Assembly: GCA_050011895.1 (NCBI GenBank)
Contig: JBEKIF010000048.1
Location: 1-35,468, forward strand
DNA length: 35,468 nt
Reading direction: 5' to 3'
Source: DATBGO01 sp050011895
GTDB taxonomy: Bacteria > Actinomycetota > Actinomycetes > Streptosporangiales > Streptosporangiaceae
Positions 14,888 to 23,761 of the stretch are shown one piece after another (the first letter of the stretch is position 1; each line of letters opens with the position of its first letter). Below the pieces are notes generated by a model, which saw only the letters and a program-made list of their open reading frames with translations, was not told the origin of the DNA and did no database searches. Both the position numbers and the translations under genes were made by a program.

Positions 14888-16759
14888 ATGGGACGAGCCC
14901 TGGAGCAAGAAAGACGACCAAGATCCAGGCTCCGCCGCAGGATGCTAGCCGTGACCGTCGGCGCTGCTGCGCTGGCGCTGGTCGCAGCCGGCTGCGGGGG
15001 CAGCAGTGGCAGCAGTAGCACGACAGGCGGAACGAAGGTCAGCGGCGGTACGGCCGTTCTCGCGGAGCCGCCGGCGGAGACGCCCAACTACATCTTCCCG
15101 TTCGAGAGCAGCGCCTACATCAGCGAAATCAACTCTGACAACCTCGCCATGCTGCTGTACCGGCCGCTGTACTGGTTCGGCCAGGGCAGCCAGCCGGTGG
15201 TGAATAACGCGCTCAGCGTGGCCGACCCGCCGATCTTCAACGGGAACAAGGTCACGATCAATCTGAAGCATTACGTGTGGTCCAACGGGACCCCGGTGAC
15301 CGCGCAGAACGTCGTGTTCTGGCTGAACATGATGTCAGCGGTCGGGGCCACCGACTGGGGTGCCTACACCGGCTTCCCGAACTCGGTGGTCACCGGGATC
15401 AAGGTGGTCAGCCCGACCGAGCTGACGATGACCATGGACAAGGCCTACTCGCAGACCTGGTTCCTGTACAACGAGCTGAGCCAGATCACCCCGATGCCGA
15501 CCGCGTGGGACCGCACCGCCAGCGGCCCGAGCAGCTGCACGACGACGATCAGCGACTGCGCCAAGGTGTACGCCTACCTGGACTCCCAGTCCAAGGCGCT
15601 CAGCGGCTACGTGAGCTCGCCGCTGTGGAGCGTCGTGGACGGGCCGTGGAAGCTGAGCGCGTTCAACGCCGACGGCCACCTCACGTTCGTGCCGAACAAG
15701 TCGTACTCCGGGCCGGTCAAGCCGTCGCTGGCCGCGTTCCAGGAGGTGCCGTTCACCACCGACACCGCCGAGTACGGCGTGCTGCAGTCATCCAGCGGCG
15801 CCAGCGCGATCAACGTCGGGTACGCCCCGACCGAGGACCTTCCGGCCAAGCCAGCTAACGCGACCGCCGGGGCCAACCCGCTGGCCAGCAAGGGCTACAG
15901 CCTGCACCCGCTGCCGGTCTGGGGCATCAACTACTACGTGGTGAACTTCCAGAGCACCACTGGTAACGCCCCGATCATCAAGCAGCTGTACTTCCGCCAG
16001 GCGCTGGCCTACCTGATGAACCAGGCCGCGGTGGTCAATGGCCCGCTCAAGGGCTATGGCAGCATCACCGTCGGGCCGGTCGCGTCCGCGCCGGTGACCT
16101 CGTTCCTGTCGCCGACGGGCAAGCAGGGTGACCCGTTCCCGTACAACCCGACGAAGGCCAAGAGCCTGCTGACCAGCCACGGCTGGAATGTGGTCGCGGG
16201 CGGCGTGACGACCTGCAAGACGCCGAGCCTGTGCGGCCCCGGGGTCAAGGCCGGCCAGCCGCTGAAGTTCAACTTCCCGTACGCCACCGGGCTGACCTGG
16301 ATCGAGGCCGAGATGACCCAGCTGCAGTCCAACGCGGCGGCCCTGGGGATCAAGCTGAACCTGCAGCCCAAGCCGTTCAACCAGGTGACCGCGCTGGCCG
16401 CGGGCAACTGCGTGGTCGCCAAGATCCCCTGCAACTGGGACATGGCCAACTGGGGCGGCGGCTGGTCGTTCGCGCCGGACTACTCGCCGACCGGCGAGAC
16501 GCTGTTCAAGTGCGGTGCGATCGCCAACTCCGGCGGGTACTGCGACACGAACAACGACGCGCTGATCAGCACCACGCTGACCAACAGCAGCACGCAGGCC
16601 ATGTACAACTGGCAGGACTACCTGGCGCCGAAGCTGCCGGTGATGTGGCAGCCCAACGCCGACTACCAGGTGTACGAGATCGGCAATAACCTGCACGGTG
16701 TCTGGCCGCTCAGCCCGACACTGAACATCACGCCAGAAGACTGGTATTTCGTGAAGTAA
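14888..16759 (+). CDS. ABC transporter substrate-binding lipoprotein, family 5, copy 1
   Basis: The extracytoplasmic binding component of a peptide/nickel-type importer. The 623-residue precursor starts with an Arg-rich region, has a hydrophobic segment LAVTVGAAALALVAAGC with lipobox VAAGC, then a Gly/Ser linker. The mature part fits SBP_bac_5: LYRPLYWFGQ near the start, VTINLKHYVWSNGTPVTAQNVVFW (the family signature region), and a long C-terminal lobe. ATG 14888 is chosen on the Shine-Dalgarno AAGGAG; the upstream GTG at 14867 would place extra residues before the signal. It is followed by a near twin, so the two may serve different ligands or give a higher dose. The ligand is probably an oligopeptide, by inference. 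Confidence 0.92.
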   Translation: MGRALEQERRPRSRLRRRMLAVTVGAAALALVAAGCGGSSGSSSTTGGTKVSGGTAVLAEPPAETPNYIFPFESSAYISEINSDNLAMLLYRPLYWFGQGSQPVVNNALSVADPPIFNGNKVTINLKHYVWSNGTPVTAQNVVFWLNMMSAVGATDWGAYTGFPNSVVTGIKVVSPTELTMTMDKAYSQTWFLYNELSQITPMPTAWDRTASGPSSCTTTISDCAKVYAYLDSQSKALSGYVSSPLWSVVDGPWKLSAFNADGHLTFVPNKSYSGPVKPSLAAFQEVPFTTDTAEYGVLQSSSGASAINVGYAPTEDLPAKPANATAGANPLASKGYSLHPLPVWGINYYVVNFQSTTGNAPIIKQLYFRQALAYLMNQAAVVNGPLKGYGSITVGPVASAPVTSFLSPTGKQGDPFPYNPTKAKSLLTSHGWNVVAGGVTTCKTPSLCGPGVKAGQPLKFNFPYATGLTWIEAEMTQLQSNAAALGIKLNLQPKPFNQVTALAAGNCVVAKIPCNWDMANWGGGWSFAPDYSPTGETLFKCGAIANSGGYCDTNNDALISTTLTNSSTQAMYNWQDYLAPKLPVMWQPNADYQVYEIGNNLHGVWPLSPTLNITPEDWYFVK

Positions 16760-16767
16760 CTGCCGAT

Positions 16768-16824
16768 CGGCCGGCCGGAACCGGCCGGCCGCAGCGACGG
16801 GAGTGCCGGGGCCCGCCCCGGCAC
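16768..16824 (+). terminator. Two consecutive perfect hairpins after binding protein 1
   Basis: An 11-bp perfect inverted repeat (16768-16778 with 16781-16791, 2-nt spacer) is followed by a 10-bp one (16803-16812 with 16815-16824, 2-nt spacer). They begin 9 bp after the stop codon. They could stop part of the transcription or protect the 3' end of the upstream message. Confidence 0.6.
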
Positions 16825-16997
16825 CCCGCCGTGCGGGGGCGCAGCGGCCCCCCCTATTACGCTCTCGTCACGAAACCATCGCAAGCTGGTGCTTTCTCTA
16901 GACGGTGGCAGCCGGGCCGTGCTGGTCTAGTCGATAGCCGGACAGCCGGCACTGACCACTATGTCCATTGGAGCCTGACCGGGGCGACGCAGCCCCG

Positions 16998-17024
16998 GCG
17001 GCTCCCCGTGCATGAAGGAGCCGC
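16998..17024 (+). promoter_or_regulatory. Leader hairpin covering the Shine-Dalgarno of binding protein 2
   Basis: The same 8-bp stem as in copy 1: GCGGCTCC at 16998-17005 with GGAGCCGC at 17017-17024. One loop base differs between copies (CTGTGCATGAA against CCGTGCATGAA), while both stem arms are unchanged, which is consistent with a kept function but also with recent duplication. Confidence 0.5.
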
Positions 17025-17028
17025 GGTG

Positions 17029-18906
17029 ATGGGACGAGCCCCGGAGCATGAAAGACGACCAAGATCCAGGCTCCGCCGCAGGATGCTAGCCGTGACCGTC
17101 GGCGCTGCTGCGCTGGCGCTGGTCGCAGCCGGCTGCGGGGGCAGCAGTGGCAGCAGTGGCAGTAGCTCGACAGGCGGTACGAAGACCACGGGCGGCACCG
17201 CCACGCTCGCCCTGCCGCCGTCAACCACGCCCAACTATGTCTTCCCGTTCACCAGCAGCGAGTTCATCAGCGTTACCAACTCCGACTACCTCGCGCTGCT
17301 GCTGTACCGGCCGCTGTACTGGTTCGGCCAGGGCAGCCAGCCGACGGTGAACAACGCGATCAGCGTGGCCGACCCGCCGATCTTCAACGGCAACAAGGTC
17401 ACGATCAACCTGAAGCATTACATGTGGTCCAACGGCACCCCGGTGACCGCGCAGAACGTCGTGTTCTGGCTGAACATGGAGAGCGCGGTCGGAGCCACGG
17501 ACTACGGCGCCTACACCGGCTTCCCGAACACGGTGGTCACCGGGATCAAGGCGGTCAGCCCGACCGAGCTGACCATGACCATGAACAAGGCCTACTCGCA
17601 GACCTGGTTCCTCTACAACGAGCTGAGCCAGATCACGCCGATGCCGACCGCGTGGGACCGGACTGCCGCCGGCCCGAGCCACTGCACGACGACGATCAGC
17701 GACTGCGCCGCGGTGTACGCCTACCTGGACACCCAGTCCAAGGCGCTCAGCAGCTACGTGAACTCGCCGCTGTGGAGCGTCGTGGACGGACCGTGGAAGC
17801 TGAGCGCGTTCAACGCCGACGGCCACATCACCTTCGTGCCGAACAAGTCCTACTCCGGGCCGGTCAAGCCGTCGCTGGCCGCGTTCCAGGAGGTCCCGTT
17901 CACCACCGACACCTCCGAGTACAGCGTGCTGCAGTCGCCCAGCGGCGCCAGCAAGATCGACGTCGGCTACGTCCCGACGGAGGACCTGCCGGCCAAGCCG
18001 GCGAACGCCGCCGTGGGCACCAACCCGCTGGCCAGCAAGGGTTACACGATGAATCCACTGCCGGTCTGGGGCATCAATTACTACGTGGTGAACTTCCAGA
18101 GCACCACCGGAAACGGCCCTATCATCAAGCAGCTGTACTTCCGGCAGGCGCTGGCGTACCTGATGAACCAGGCGGCGGTAATCGCCGGGCCGCTCAAGGG
18201 CTACGGCAGCATCACCGTCGGGCCGGTCGCGTCCGCGCCGGTGACCTCGTTCCTGTCGCCGAAGGGCAAGCAGGGCGACCCGTTCCCGTACAACCCGACA
18301 AAGGCGAAGAGCCTGCTGACCAGCCACGGGTGGAACGTGGTCGCGGGCGGGCAGACGACCTGCAAGACGCCGAGCCTGTGCGGTCCCGGCGTGAAGGCCG
18401 GCCAGCCGCTGAAGTTCAACTTCCCGTACGCCACCGGCACCGCCTGGCAAGAGGCCGAGTACACTCAGCTGCAATCCAACGCGGCGGCCCTGGGGATCAA
18501 GCTGAACCTGCAGCCCAAGCCGTTCAACCAGGTGACCGCGCTGGCCGCGGGCAACTGCGTGGTCGCCAAGATCCCGTGCAACTGGGACATGGCTGACTGG
18601 GGTGGCGGCTGGTCGTTCGCCCCGGACTACGCGCCGACCGGCGAGACGTTGTTCAAGTGCGGTGCGATCGCCAACTCCGGCGGGTACTGCGACACGAACA
18701 ACGACGCGCTGATCAATTCCACCCTGACCAACAGCAGCAATCAGGCATTGTACAACTGGCAGGACTACCTGGCACCTCAGCTGCCGATGATGTGGCAGCC
18801 CAACGCCGACTACGCCGTGTACGAAATCGCCAACAACCTGCATGGTGTCTGGCCGCTCAGCCCGACACTAACCTTCACGCCAGAGGACTGGTACTTTGTG
18901 AAGTAA
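17029..18906 (+). CDS. ABC transporter substrate-binding lipoprotein, family 5, copy 2
   Basis: A 625-residue paralogue of the preceding gene, with the same Arg-rich start and VAAGC lipobox. The mature N-terminus differs most: TATLALPPSTTPNYVFPFTSS in place of TAVLAEPPAETPNYIFPFESS. The core signature VTINLKHYMWSNGTPVTAQN and the C-terminal GVWPLSPTLTFTPEDWYFVK are kept. ATG 17029 follows AAGGAG and sits at the same place as the copy 1 start. It lies directly before the permease genes, after another strong hairpin, so expression of binding protein over permease is probably raised. Same role as copy 1: capture of peptide-like solutes outside the membrane. Confidence 0.92.
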   Translation: MGRAPEHERRPRSRLRRRMLAVTVGAAALALVAAGCGGSSGSSGSSSTGGTKTTGGTATLALPPSTTPNYVFPFTSSEFISVTNSDYLALLLYRPLYWFGQGSQPTVNNAISVADPPIFNGNKVTINLKHYMWSNGTPVTAQNVVFWLNMESAVGATDYGAYTGFPNTVVTGIKAVSPTELTMTMNKAYSQTWFLYNELSQITPMPTAWDRTAAGPSHCTTTISDCAAVYAYLDTQSKALSSYVNSPLWSVVDGPWKLSAFNADGHITFVPNKSYSGPVKPSLAAFQEVPFTTDTSEYSVLQSPSGASKIDVGYVPTEDLPAKPANAAVGTNPLASKGYTMNPLPVWGINYYVVNFQSTTGNGPIIKQLYFRQALAYLMNQAAVIAGPLKGYGSITVGPVASAPVTSFLSPKGKQGDPFPYNPTKAKSLLTSHGWNVVAGGQTTCKTPSLCGPGVKAGQPLKFNFPYATGTAWQEAEYTQLQSNAAALGIKLNLQPKPFNQVTALAAGNCVVAKIPCNWDMADWGGGWSFAPDYAPTGETLFKCGAIANSGGYCDTNNDALINSTLTNSSNQALYNWQDYLAPQLPMMWQPNADYAVYEIANNLHGVWPLSPTLTFTPEDWYFVK

Positions 18907-18947
18907 CTGCTGGTTGGCGGCCGTGACCGGCCGTCGGCCGCACCCGT

Positions 18948-18977
18948 GGGAGTGCCGGGGCCCGCCCCGGCACTCCC
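18948..18977 (+). terminator. Perfect 14-bp hairpin between binding protein 2 and permease
   Basis: Arms 18948-18961 and 18964-18977 pair perfectly with a 2-nt spacer. The inner ten pairs are identical in sequence to the second hairpin after copy 1. It lies 41 bp past the stop and 25 bp before the permease start, so it is more likely a partial terminator or message stabiliser than a complete stop. Confidence 0.6.
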
Positions 18978-19002
18978 GGGGGTGTGCTCGGAAGGAGGAC
19001 GG

Positions 19003-19962
19003 TTGGTAGTCTTTCTGATCCGCAGGGTAGTCCAGGCGCTTGTCGTGCTGCTGCTGGTGACAATCATCACCTTTGCGCTGCTGCGGATGATCCCGGGCAA
19101 CGTGGCGGTCGCCATCATGGGCCCTAGCGTCTATCGCGACCCGGCCGCGATCAAGCTGTTTGACACCACCTACGGCTTCAATAAGCCCTGGTACTCCCAG
19201 TACCTGCTCTGGCTGGCGCACATCGCCCAGGGCAACCTGGGCTACTCATGGAAGCTCAACCAGAGTGTCGTCTCGCTGCTCGCCGTGCGGTTGCCCAAGA
19301 CGATCGCCCTGGTCGGCATCTCCACCATCGTGGCGCTGATCGTGGCGATCCCGATCGGCACGATCCAGGCGGTCCGGCGCAACAAGCCGGCCGACCATGT
19401 CTTCAACGCCTTCTCGACTATCTTTTATGCGATGCCGGCATTCCTGCTGGGCATCCTGCTGATCCTGGTCTTCGCCATCAAGTTCCCGATCCTGCCCGCG
19501 GAGGGCCCGCAGGGCGCGGGCGTGGGAGTGATCTTCACCGAGTTCAACGCGATGATCCTGCCGATCACCTCGCTGGCGCTGGTGACCATCGCCCTGTTCA
19601 GCAGGTACATGCGCTCCTCGGTGCTGGACAACATCACCGAGGACTACGTGCGGACCGCGAAGGCGAAGGGCGCCAGCGAACGGCGGATCCTGGTCCGCCA
19701 CGTGCTCCGCAACTCGCTGATCCCGATCGCGACGCTGATCGGGCTGAGCCTGCCCGGCATCTTGTCCGGCGCGCTGATCACCGAGGCGGTCTTCAACTAC
19801 CCAGGCACGGGGCTGCTGTTCTTCCAGGCTGCGCAGTCCTCGGACTATCCGGTGCTGCTCGGCATCACCGTGATCGTCGCGGTAGCGACGGTCGTCGGCT
19901 CGCTGCTCGCTGACATCGCGTACGCGGTGCTCGATCCTCGTGTGAGGTACGTGAGTTCATGA
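19003..19962 (+). CDS. ABC transporter permease, DppB/OppB type
   Basis: The first of two inner-membrane channel subunits of the importer. The TTG at 19003 is chosen because AGGAGG sits 4 nt upstream and the product then begins MVVFLIRRVVQALVVLLLV, the standard opening of DppB proteins. A start further upstream would run through the hairpin. At 319 residues the size is normal. The EAA loop that contacts the ATPase is seen in YVRTAKAKGASERRILVRHVLRNSLIP. The end overlaps the next permease as ATGA. Confidence 0.92.
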   Translation: MVVFLIRRVVQALVVLLLVTIITFALLRMIPGNVAVAIMGPSVYRDPAAIKLFDTTYGFNKPWYSQYLLWLAHIAQGNLGYSWKLNQSVVSLLAVRLPKTIALVGISTIVALIVAIPIGTIQAVRRNKPADHVFNAFSTIFYAMPAFLLGILLILVFAIKFPILPAEGPQGAGVGVIFTEFNAMILPITSLALVTIALFSRYMRSSVLDNITEDYVRTAKAKGASERRILVRHVLRNSLIPIATLIGLSLPGILSGALITEAVFNYPGTGLLFFQAAQSSDYPVLLGITVIVAVATVVGSLLADIAYAVLDPRVRYVSS

Positions 19963-20936
19963 GCTTCTATGGTGTCCCACCAGAAGTACCCGATCCGGCC
20001 CTCCCGTCAGCCGTCGGAATTGCCGAAATTCCCGAGGCTCCCGGGGGCGAGGCGTGGGTCGCCGCCGGGATGCTGCCGGCCGGCAAGCCGCGCAGCGCGT
20101 TCCGGCGCGGCCTCGAGGTGTTCCTTGAGAACAAGCTGGCGGTGGCCGGCGTCTGCATCGTGGTGTTCATGGCGGTGTTCTGCTTCCTCGGGCCGCTCGT
20201 CTACCACGGCGACACGTCGGTGGTGAACTTCGCCAACGAGACTCTCCCGCCCGGGGCCGGCCATCCGCTCGGCACGGACGCCAACGGGAACGACGTGCTC
20301 GCCCGGCTGATGACGTCCGGGCAGATCTCGCTGGAGGTCGGGCTCGCCGCCGCGCTGATCGCGACCGGTCTGGGCGTGCTGTGGGGCGCGGTCGCGGGAT
20401 ATTTCGGCGGGGCCCTGGACGCGGTGATGATGCGCATCGTGGACGCGGCGCTGTCGATCCCGGTCCTGTTCCTGCTCCTGGTGGTCGTGTCGCTGGTCAC
20501 CCCGACCGAGCCGGTCCTGATCCTGGTGATCGCGCTGGTCTCCTGGCTGACCACCGCCAGGCTGGTCCGCGGCGAGGCGCTGTCGCTGCGGGTGCGGGAC
20601 TACGTGCAGGCGATGAAGGTGATGGGCGGCGGCAGCGCACGTGCCGTGTTCCGGCACATCGCTCCCAACGCCATCGGCACCATCATGGTCAATGCCACGT
20701 TCCAGGTGGCCGACGCCATCGCGTTCATCGTGGCCCTCAGCTACCTGGGGCTCGGCATCCGGCCGCCGCAGGAAGACTGGGGCGCCATGCTCAGCGGCGG
20801 TGTCGGGTACGTCTCGGACGGCTACTGGTGGCTGATCTTCCCGGCGGGGCTGTGCATCGTGCTGATAATCACCGCAGCCCTGTGGATCGGCGAAGGCCTC
20901 CGCGACGCCGTCGAGGTCCGGCTGCAGCGCCGCTAG
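19959..20936 (+). CDS. ABC transporter permease, DppC/OppC type
   Basis: The second channel subunit, 325 residues, starting with ATG at 19959 inside the stop of the first permease. It has a 45-residue polar N-terminus before FLENKLAVAGVCIVVFMAVFCFLGPLVY, the typical HPLGTDANGNDVLARL motif of OppC proteins, and an EAA loop in YVQAMKVMGGGSARAVFRHIAPNAIG. With the first permease it forms the translocation path for the solute delivered by the two lipoproteins. Confidence 0.93.
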   Translation: MSFYGVPPEVPDPALPSAVGIAEIPEAPGGEAWVAAGMLPAGKPRSAFRRGLEVFLENKLAVAGVCIVVFMAVFCFLGPLVYHGDTSVVNFANETLPPGAGHPLGTDANGNDVLARLMTSGQISLEVGLAAALIATGLGVLWGAVAGYFGGALDAVMMRIVDAALSIPVLFLLLVVVSLVTPTEPVLILVIALVSWLTTARLVRGEALSLRVRDYVQAMKVMGGGSARAVFRHIAPNAIGTIMVNATFQVADAIAFIVALSYLGLGIRPPQEDWGAMLSGGVGYVSDGYWWLIFPAGLCIVLIITAALWIGEGLRDAVEVRLQRR

Positions 20937-20995
20937 CCAGGCAGGATGTCACGGTGAACCCGAGAACTCCGCACTCACGACACTGACGAGGACGC

Positions 20996-23068
20996 ATGCC
21001 ACCTCTGCTTCAGATTGAGGATCTGCACACCGAGATCCGGCTCCGTACGGCGACGGTGTACGCCCTTGACGGCGTCAGCCTGACCGTGGAGCCGGGCGAA
21101 TGCCTCGGCATCGTGGGTGAGTCAGGCTGCGGCAAGACGATGACCGCGTTGTCGATCATGCAGCTGCTGCCGCCGGGCGGTCACATCACCGGCGGCCGGA
21201 TCGTGCTGGGCGGGCAGGAGATCTCGGCGCTCAGCGACAATGACATGCAACACGTCCGGGGCAACGAGGTCGGCATGATCTTCCAGGATCCGATGACCTC
21301 GCTCAACCCGACGATGACGATCGGCGAGCAGATCGCCGAGACGGTGCTGCTGCACCGCGGGGTGGACAAGGAGGCCGGGCTGGTGCGGGCGGTCGAGGTG
21401 CTGGGCCTGGTCGGGATGCCCAGGCCCGCCGAGCGCGTGAAGAACTACCCGCATCAGCTCTCCGGCGGGATGCGCCAGCGGGTGATGATCGCGATGGCGC
21501 TGGCCTGCGAGCCGAAGCTGCTGATCGCGGACGAGCCGACGACCGCGCTGGACGTGACGATCCAGAAGCAGATCCTGGGACTGATCGATGACCTGCGCAA
21601 GCGGCTGAGCATGTCGGTCATCCTGGTGACGCACGACCTGGGTGTCATCGCCGGCCGCGCCGACCGGGCCGTCGTGATGTACGCCGGCCGGGTCGCCGAG
21701 ACCACCAGCACGCGGCGGCTGTTCGGCAACCCGCGGCACCCCTACACCGAGGCGCTGTTCCAGGCGCTGCCGGAGAAGGCCGCCGACGCCTCGGTCCGGC
21801 TGTACAACATCCCCGGGCAGCCACCGGATCTGACCAGCCCGCCGAAGGGATGCAAGTTCGCGGCCCGGTGCCGGTACGTCCAGGACACCTGCCGGGAGAC
21901 CGAGCCGGACCTGCAGGGCGATCTTTGGGAGCACGCCTACCGGTGCTTCTTCCCGGTCGGCCGGGAAGAAGACGCTGAGCAGTCAGCGAAGGCCGCCGTT
22001 ACGGAGGCGGCTCCGGCTATGCGCGCGGCACACGAGGCGATGGCCGCTGGCCAGATACCGTTGCTGCAGGTCGACAGGCTGGTGAAGGACTTCACCGTCA
22101 CTGCTGGCGCGGTGCTGCAGCGCAAGATCGGCGCGGTCAGCGCGGTCGCTGACGTCAGCTTCTCGGTGCTGCCCGGCCAGACCTTCGGCATGGTGGGCGA
22201 GTCTGGCTGCGGCAAGACCACGGTCGGCCGGCTGATCGTCGGCCTGGAGAAGGCGACCAGCGGCGTCATCCAGCTGGACGGCGAGGACCTGGCCAAGCTG
22301 AACACTCGCGAGCGGCGGCGGCGCTCCCCGAAGGTCCAGCTCATGTTCCAGGACTCCTATGCCTCCATGGATCCGCGGATGCGAGTCGGCCCGATCCTCC
22401 GCGAGCCGCTCGCCATCCAGGGCATCGGCAGCAGGCGCGAGCAGCAGCGCAAGGTCGACGCGATGCTGGACGAGGTCGGGCTGCCCCGGGCCGCCGTCGA
22501 GCGCTACCCGCACGAGTTCTCCGGCGGGCAGCGGCAGCGCCTCGGCCTGGCGCGCGCCCTGATCCTCAACCCGAAACTGCTGGTAGCGGACGAGCCGGTG
22601 TCGGCGCTCGACGTGTCGATCCAGGCGCAGATTCTTAACCTGATGCAAGACCTGCAGCGTGACCTGGGCCTGACCTATCTGTTCATCTCGCACGACCTGT
22701 CCGTCGTGCGGTACCTGTCAGAGACGATCAGCGTGATGTATCTCGGCAAGCTGGTCGAGCTGGGCCCGTCTGACGACGTCTACTTTCACCCGGTGCACCC
22801 CTACACGAAGGGGCTCATCGACACGATCCCGATCGCCGACCCGCGGGTGGCCCAGGCCAAGGAGGACAAGGGCGTGCGGGGCGAGCTGCCGTCGGCTATC
22901 GACCCGCCGTCGGGATGCAGGTTCCGCACCCGCTGCCCCTACGCCCAGGAGATCTGCGCCGAGGAGGAGCCGCCGCTACGGCCGTTCACCACGGCCGGCC
23001 ACTTCGCGGCCTGCCACTTCCCGCTGCGGGAACCGGAGTCCGCCCTCAAGACAGCTGCCGTATCGTAA
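20996..23068 (+). CDS. Fused double ABC ATPase, DppD-DppF in one chain
   Basis: A 690-residue protein with two full nucleotide-binding domains that power the importer. Domain 1: Walker A GESGCGKT (41-48), signature LSGGM (155-159), Walker B LLIADEP (175-181). Domain 2: Walker A GESGCGKT (401-408), signature SGGQ (509-512), Walker B LLVADEPVSALD. Each half ends with the Cys-containing oligopeptide/dipeptide extension (GCKFAARCRY...TC and GCRFRTRCPY...IC). Many systems encode the two as separate proteins; fused forms such as GsiA are known. It is 59 bp after the permease, with only a weak GAGG before the ATG, and ends the operon. Confidence 0.95.
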   Translation: MPPLLQIEDLHTEIRLRTATVYALDGVSLTVEPGECLGIVGESGCGKTMTALSIMQLLPPGGHITGGRIVLGGQEISALSDNDMQHVRGNEVGMIFQDPMTSLNPTMTIGEQIAETVLLHRGVDKEAGLVRAVEVLGLVGMPRPAERVKNYPHQLSGGMRQRVMIAMALACEPKLLIADEPTTALDVTIQKQILGLIDDLRKRLSMSVILVTHDLGVIAGRADRAVVMYAGRVAETTSTRRLFGNPRHPYTEALFQALPEKAADASVRLYNIPGQPPDLTSPPKGCKFAARCRYVQDTCRETEPDLQGDLWEHAYRCFFPVGREEDAEQSAKAAVTEAAPAMRAAHEAMAAGQIPLLQVDRLVKDFTVTAGAVLQRKIGAVSAVADVSFSVLPGQTFGMVGESGCGKTTVGRLIVGLEKATSGVIQLDGEDLAKLNTRERRRRSPKVQLMFQDSYASMDPRMRVGPILREPLAIQGIGSRREQQRKVDAMLDEVGLPRAAVERYPHEFSGGQRQRLGLARALILNPKLLVADEPVSALDVSIQAQILNLMQDLQRDLGLTYLFISHDLSVVRYLSETISVMYLGKLVELGPSDDVYFHPVHPYTKGLIDTIPIADPRVAQAKEDKGVRGELPSAIDPPSGCRFRTRCPYAQEICAEEEPPLRPFTTAGHFAACHFPLREPESALKTAAVS

Positions 23069-23210
23069 CCGCCGCGCGGCCCTGCCGCCGGCGATCCCCA
23101 GCGTCCCGGCGACCGGCCTGCGCCAGCGACGGGCCGCAGCGGCAGGCCCGCGTCAGCTGTCGGCCGGCGTCACCGCGCCCGGCATTGACCGGCCGAGCCT
23201 GCGACAGGAC

Positions 23211-23247
23211 GCTGCCATCCCGGTCAGCCGCTGAACGGGATGGCAGC
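23211..23247. terminator. Hairpin spanning the end of the small minus-strand gene
   Basis: A perfect 12-bp inverted repeat: GCTGCCATCCCG at 23211-23222 with its complement at 23236-23247, loop 13 nt. One arm lies inside the coding end of the minus-strand gene and its TGA is in the loop. It is 143 bp past the ATPase stop and could serve both converging transcripts. Confidence 0.6.
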
Positions 23248-23547
23248 GGCGGCCGCAGCGCGCCGTCGTCCCTCGTCGATCCAGCGCGGGACCAGCGTCG
23301 CGTCGGCGCCCGCTTTGAGGCACAGCTCCGCGGCCCGCTGGTACCTGGCGGCGTCGATCTCGTGCTCATGGCAGCCGAGTGTGAGTCCCGCGCACTCGGC
23401 CAGCACGTCGGCGCGCCCGGCGGCCGTCTCGGTCAGCTCGTCGATCGCGGCGGACTCCTCCGCCGCCGTCAGCGGACGCCACCGTGCGTGACGGCCCGCA
23501 ATGGCTGCGATCTGGGCGAACAGGATCCGGTCAGCTGCGCTTCTCAC
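23224..23547 (-). CDS. Small conserved-looking protein of unknown function
   Basis: A 107-residue reading that starts with GTG at 23547 (MRSAADRILFAQIAAIAGRH) and ends PFSG. It is Ala-rich and helical, with a Cys-Gly-His cluster in ECAGLTLGCHEHE and an Arg/Ala-rich tail. There is no signal or membrane span. I do not recognise a named domain. No clear ribosome-binding site precedes the GTG, and it may be leaderless. It diverges from the phosphopantetheinyl transferase across 214 bp and shares a hairpin with the converging ATPase gene. Confidence 0.6.
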   Translation of the reverse strand: MRSAADRILFAQIAAIAGRHARWRPLTAAEESAAIDELTETAAGRADVLAECAGLTLGCHEHEIDAARYQRAAELCLKAGADATLVPRWIDEGRRRAAAAAAIPFSG

Positions 23548-23761
23548 GATTCGGTAGCTTAGAACATGTATTCGATTTAGGCAATGACCCGGCGGACTTG
23601 AATGCAGCGCTGCGTGCGGGCCTGAGCTGCGATGAGTCTCACCGCGTGGCGGTGTCTTCCTCGTCGTCTCGGCCACCGGAGGGCCCGTCATGCGCAGGGA
23701 GCAGGGCGGCCCGCTGGTGACCCAGGCCGGGCTGACCTGACCGGCCGGAGGGTGCGATACG

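Larger units (their letters stand above)
14720..18985 (+). repeat. Tandem duplication of leader plus binding-protein gene
   Basis: Two units with an offset of 2141 bp: about 14720-16830 and about 16861-18985. Each begins at GCTCTCGTCACG, contains about 167 bp of leader, one binding-protein gene and a downstream hairpin. Leaders and genes are alike by eye over almost their full length, with changes concentrated in the first 60 residues after the lipobox. Confidence 0.9.

Noticed and set aside
14871..14888. Five-codon reading MKEPR as a regulatory leader peptide of its own
   Set aside because: It has no ribosome-binding site and its codons coincide with the Shine-Dalgarno of the main gene, so it is kept only as part of the hairpin observation.
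17221..18843. 540-codon minus-strand frame opposite binding protein 2
   Set aside because: It is a shadow kept open by codon bias; a similar shadow is present opposite copy 1 and both are Arg/Gln/His-rich.
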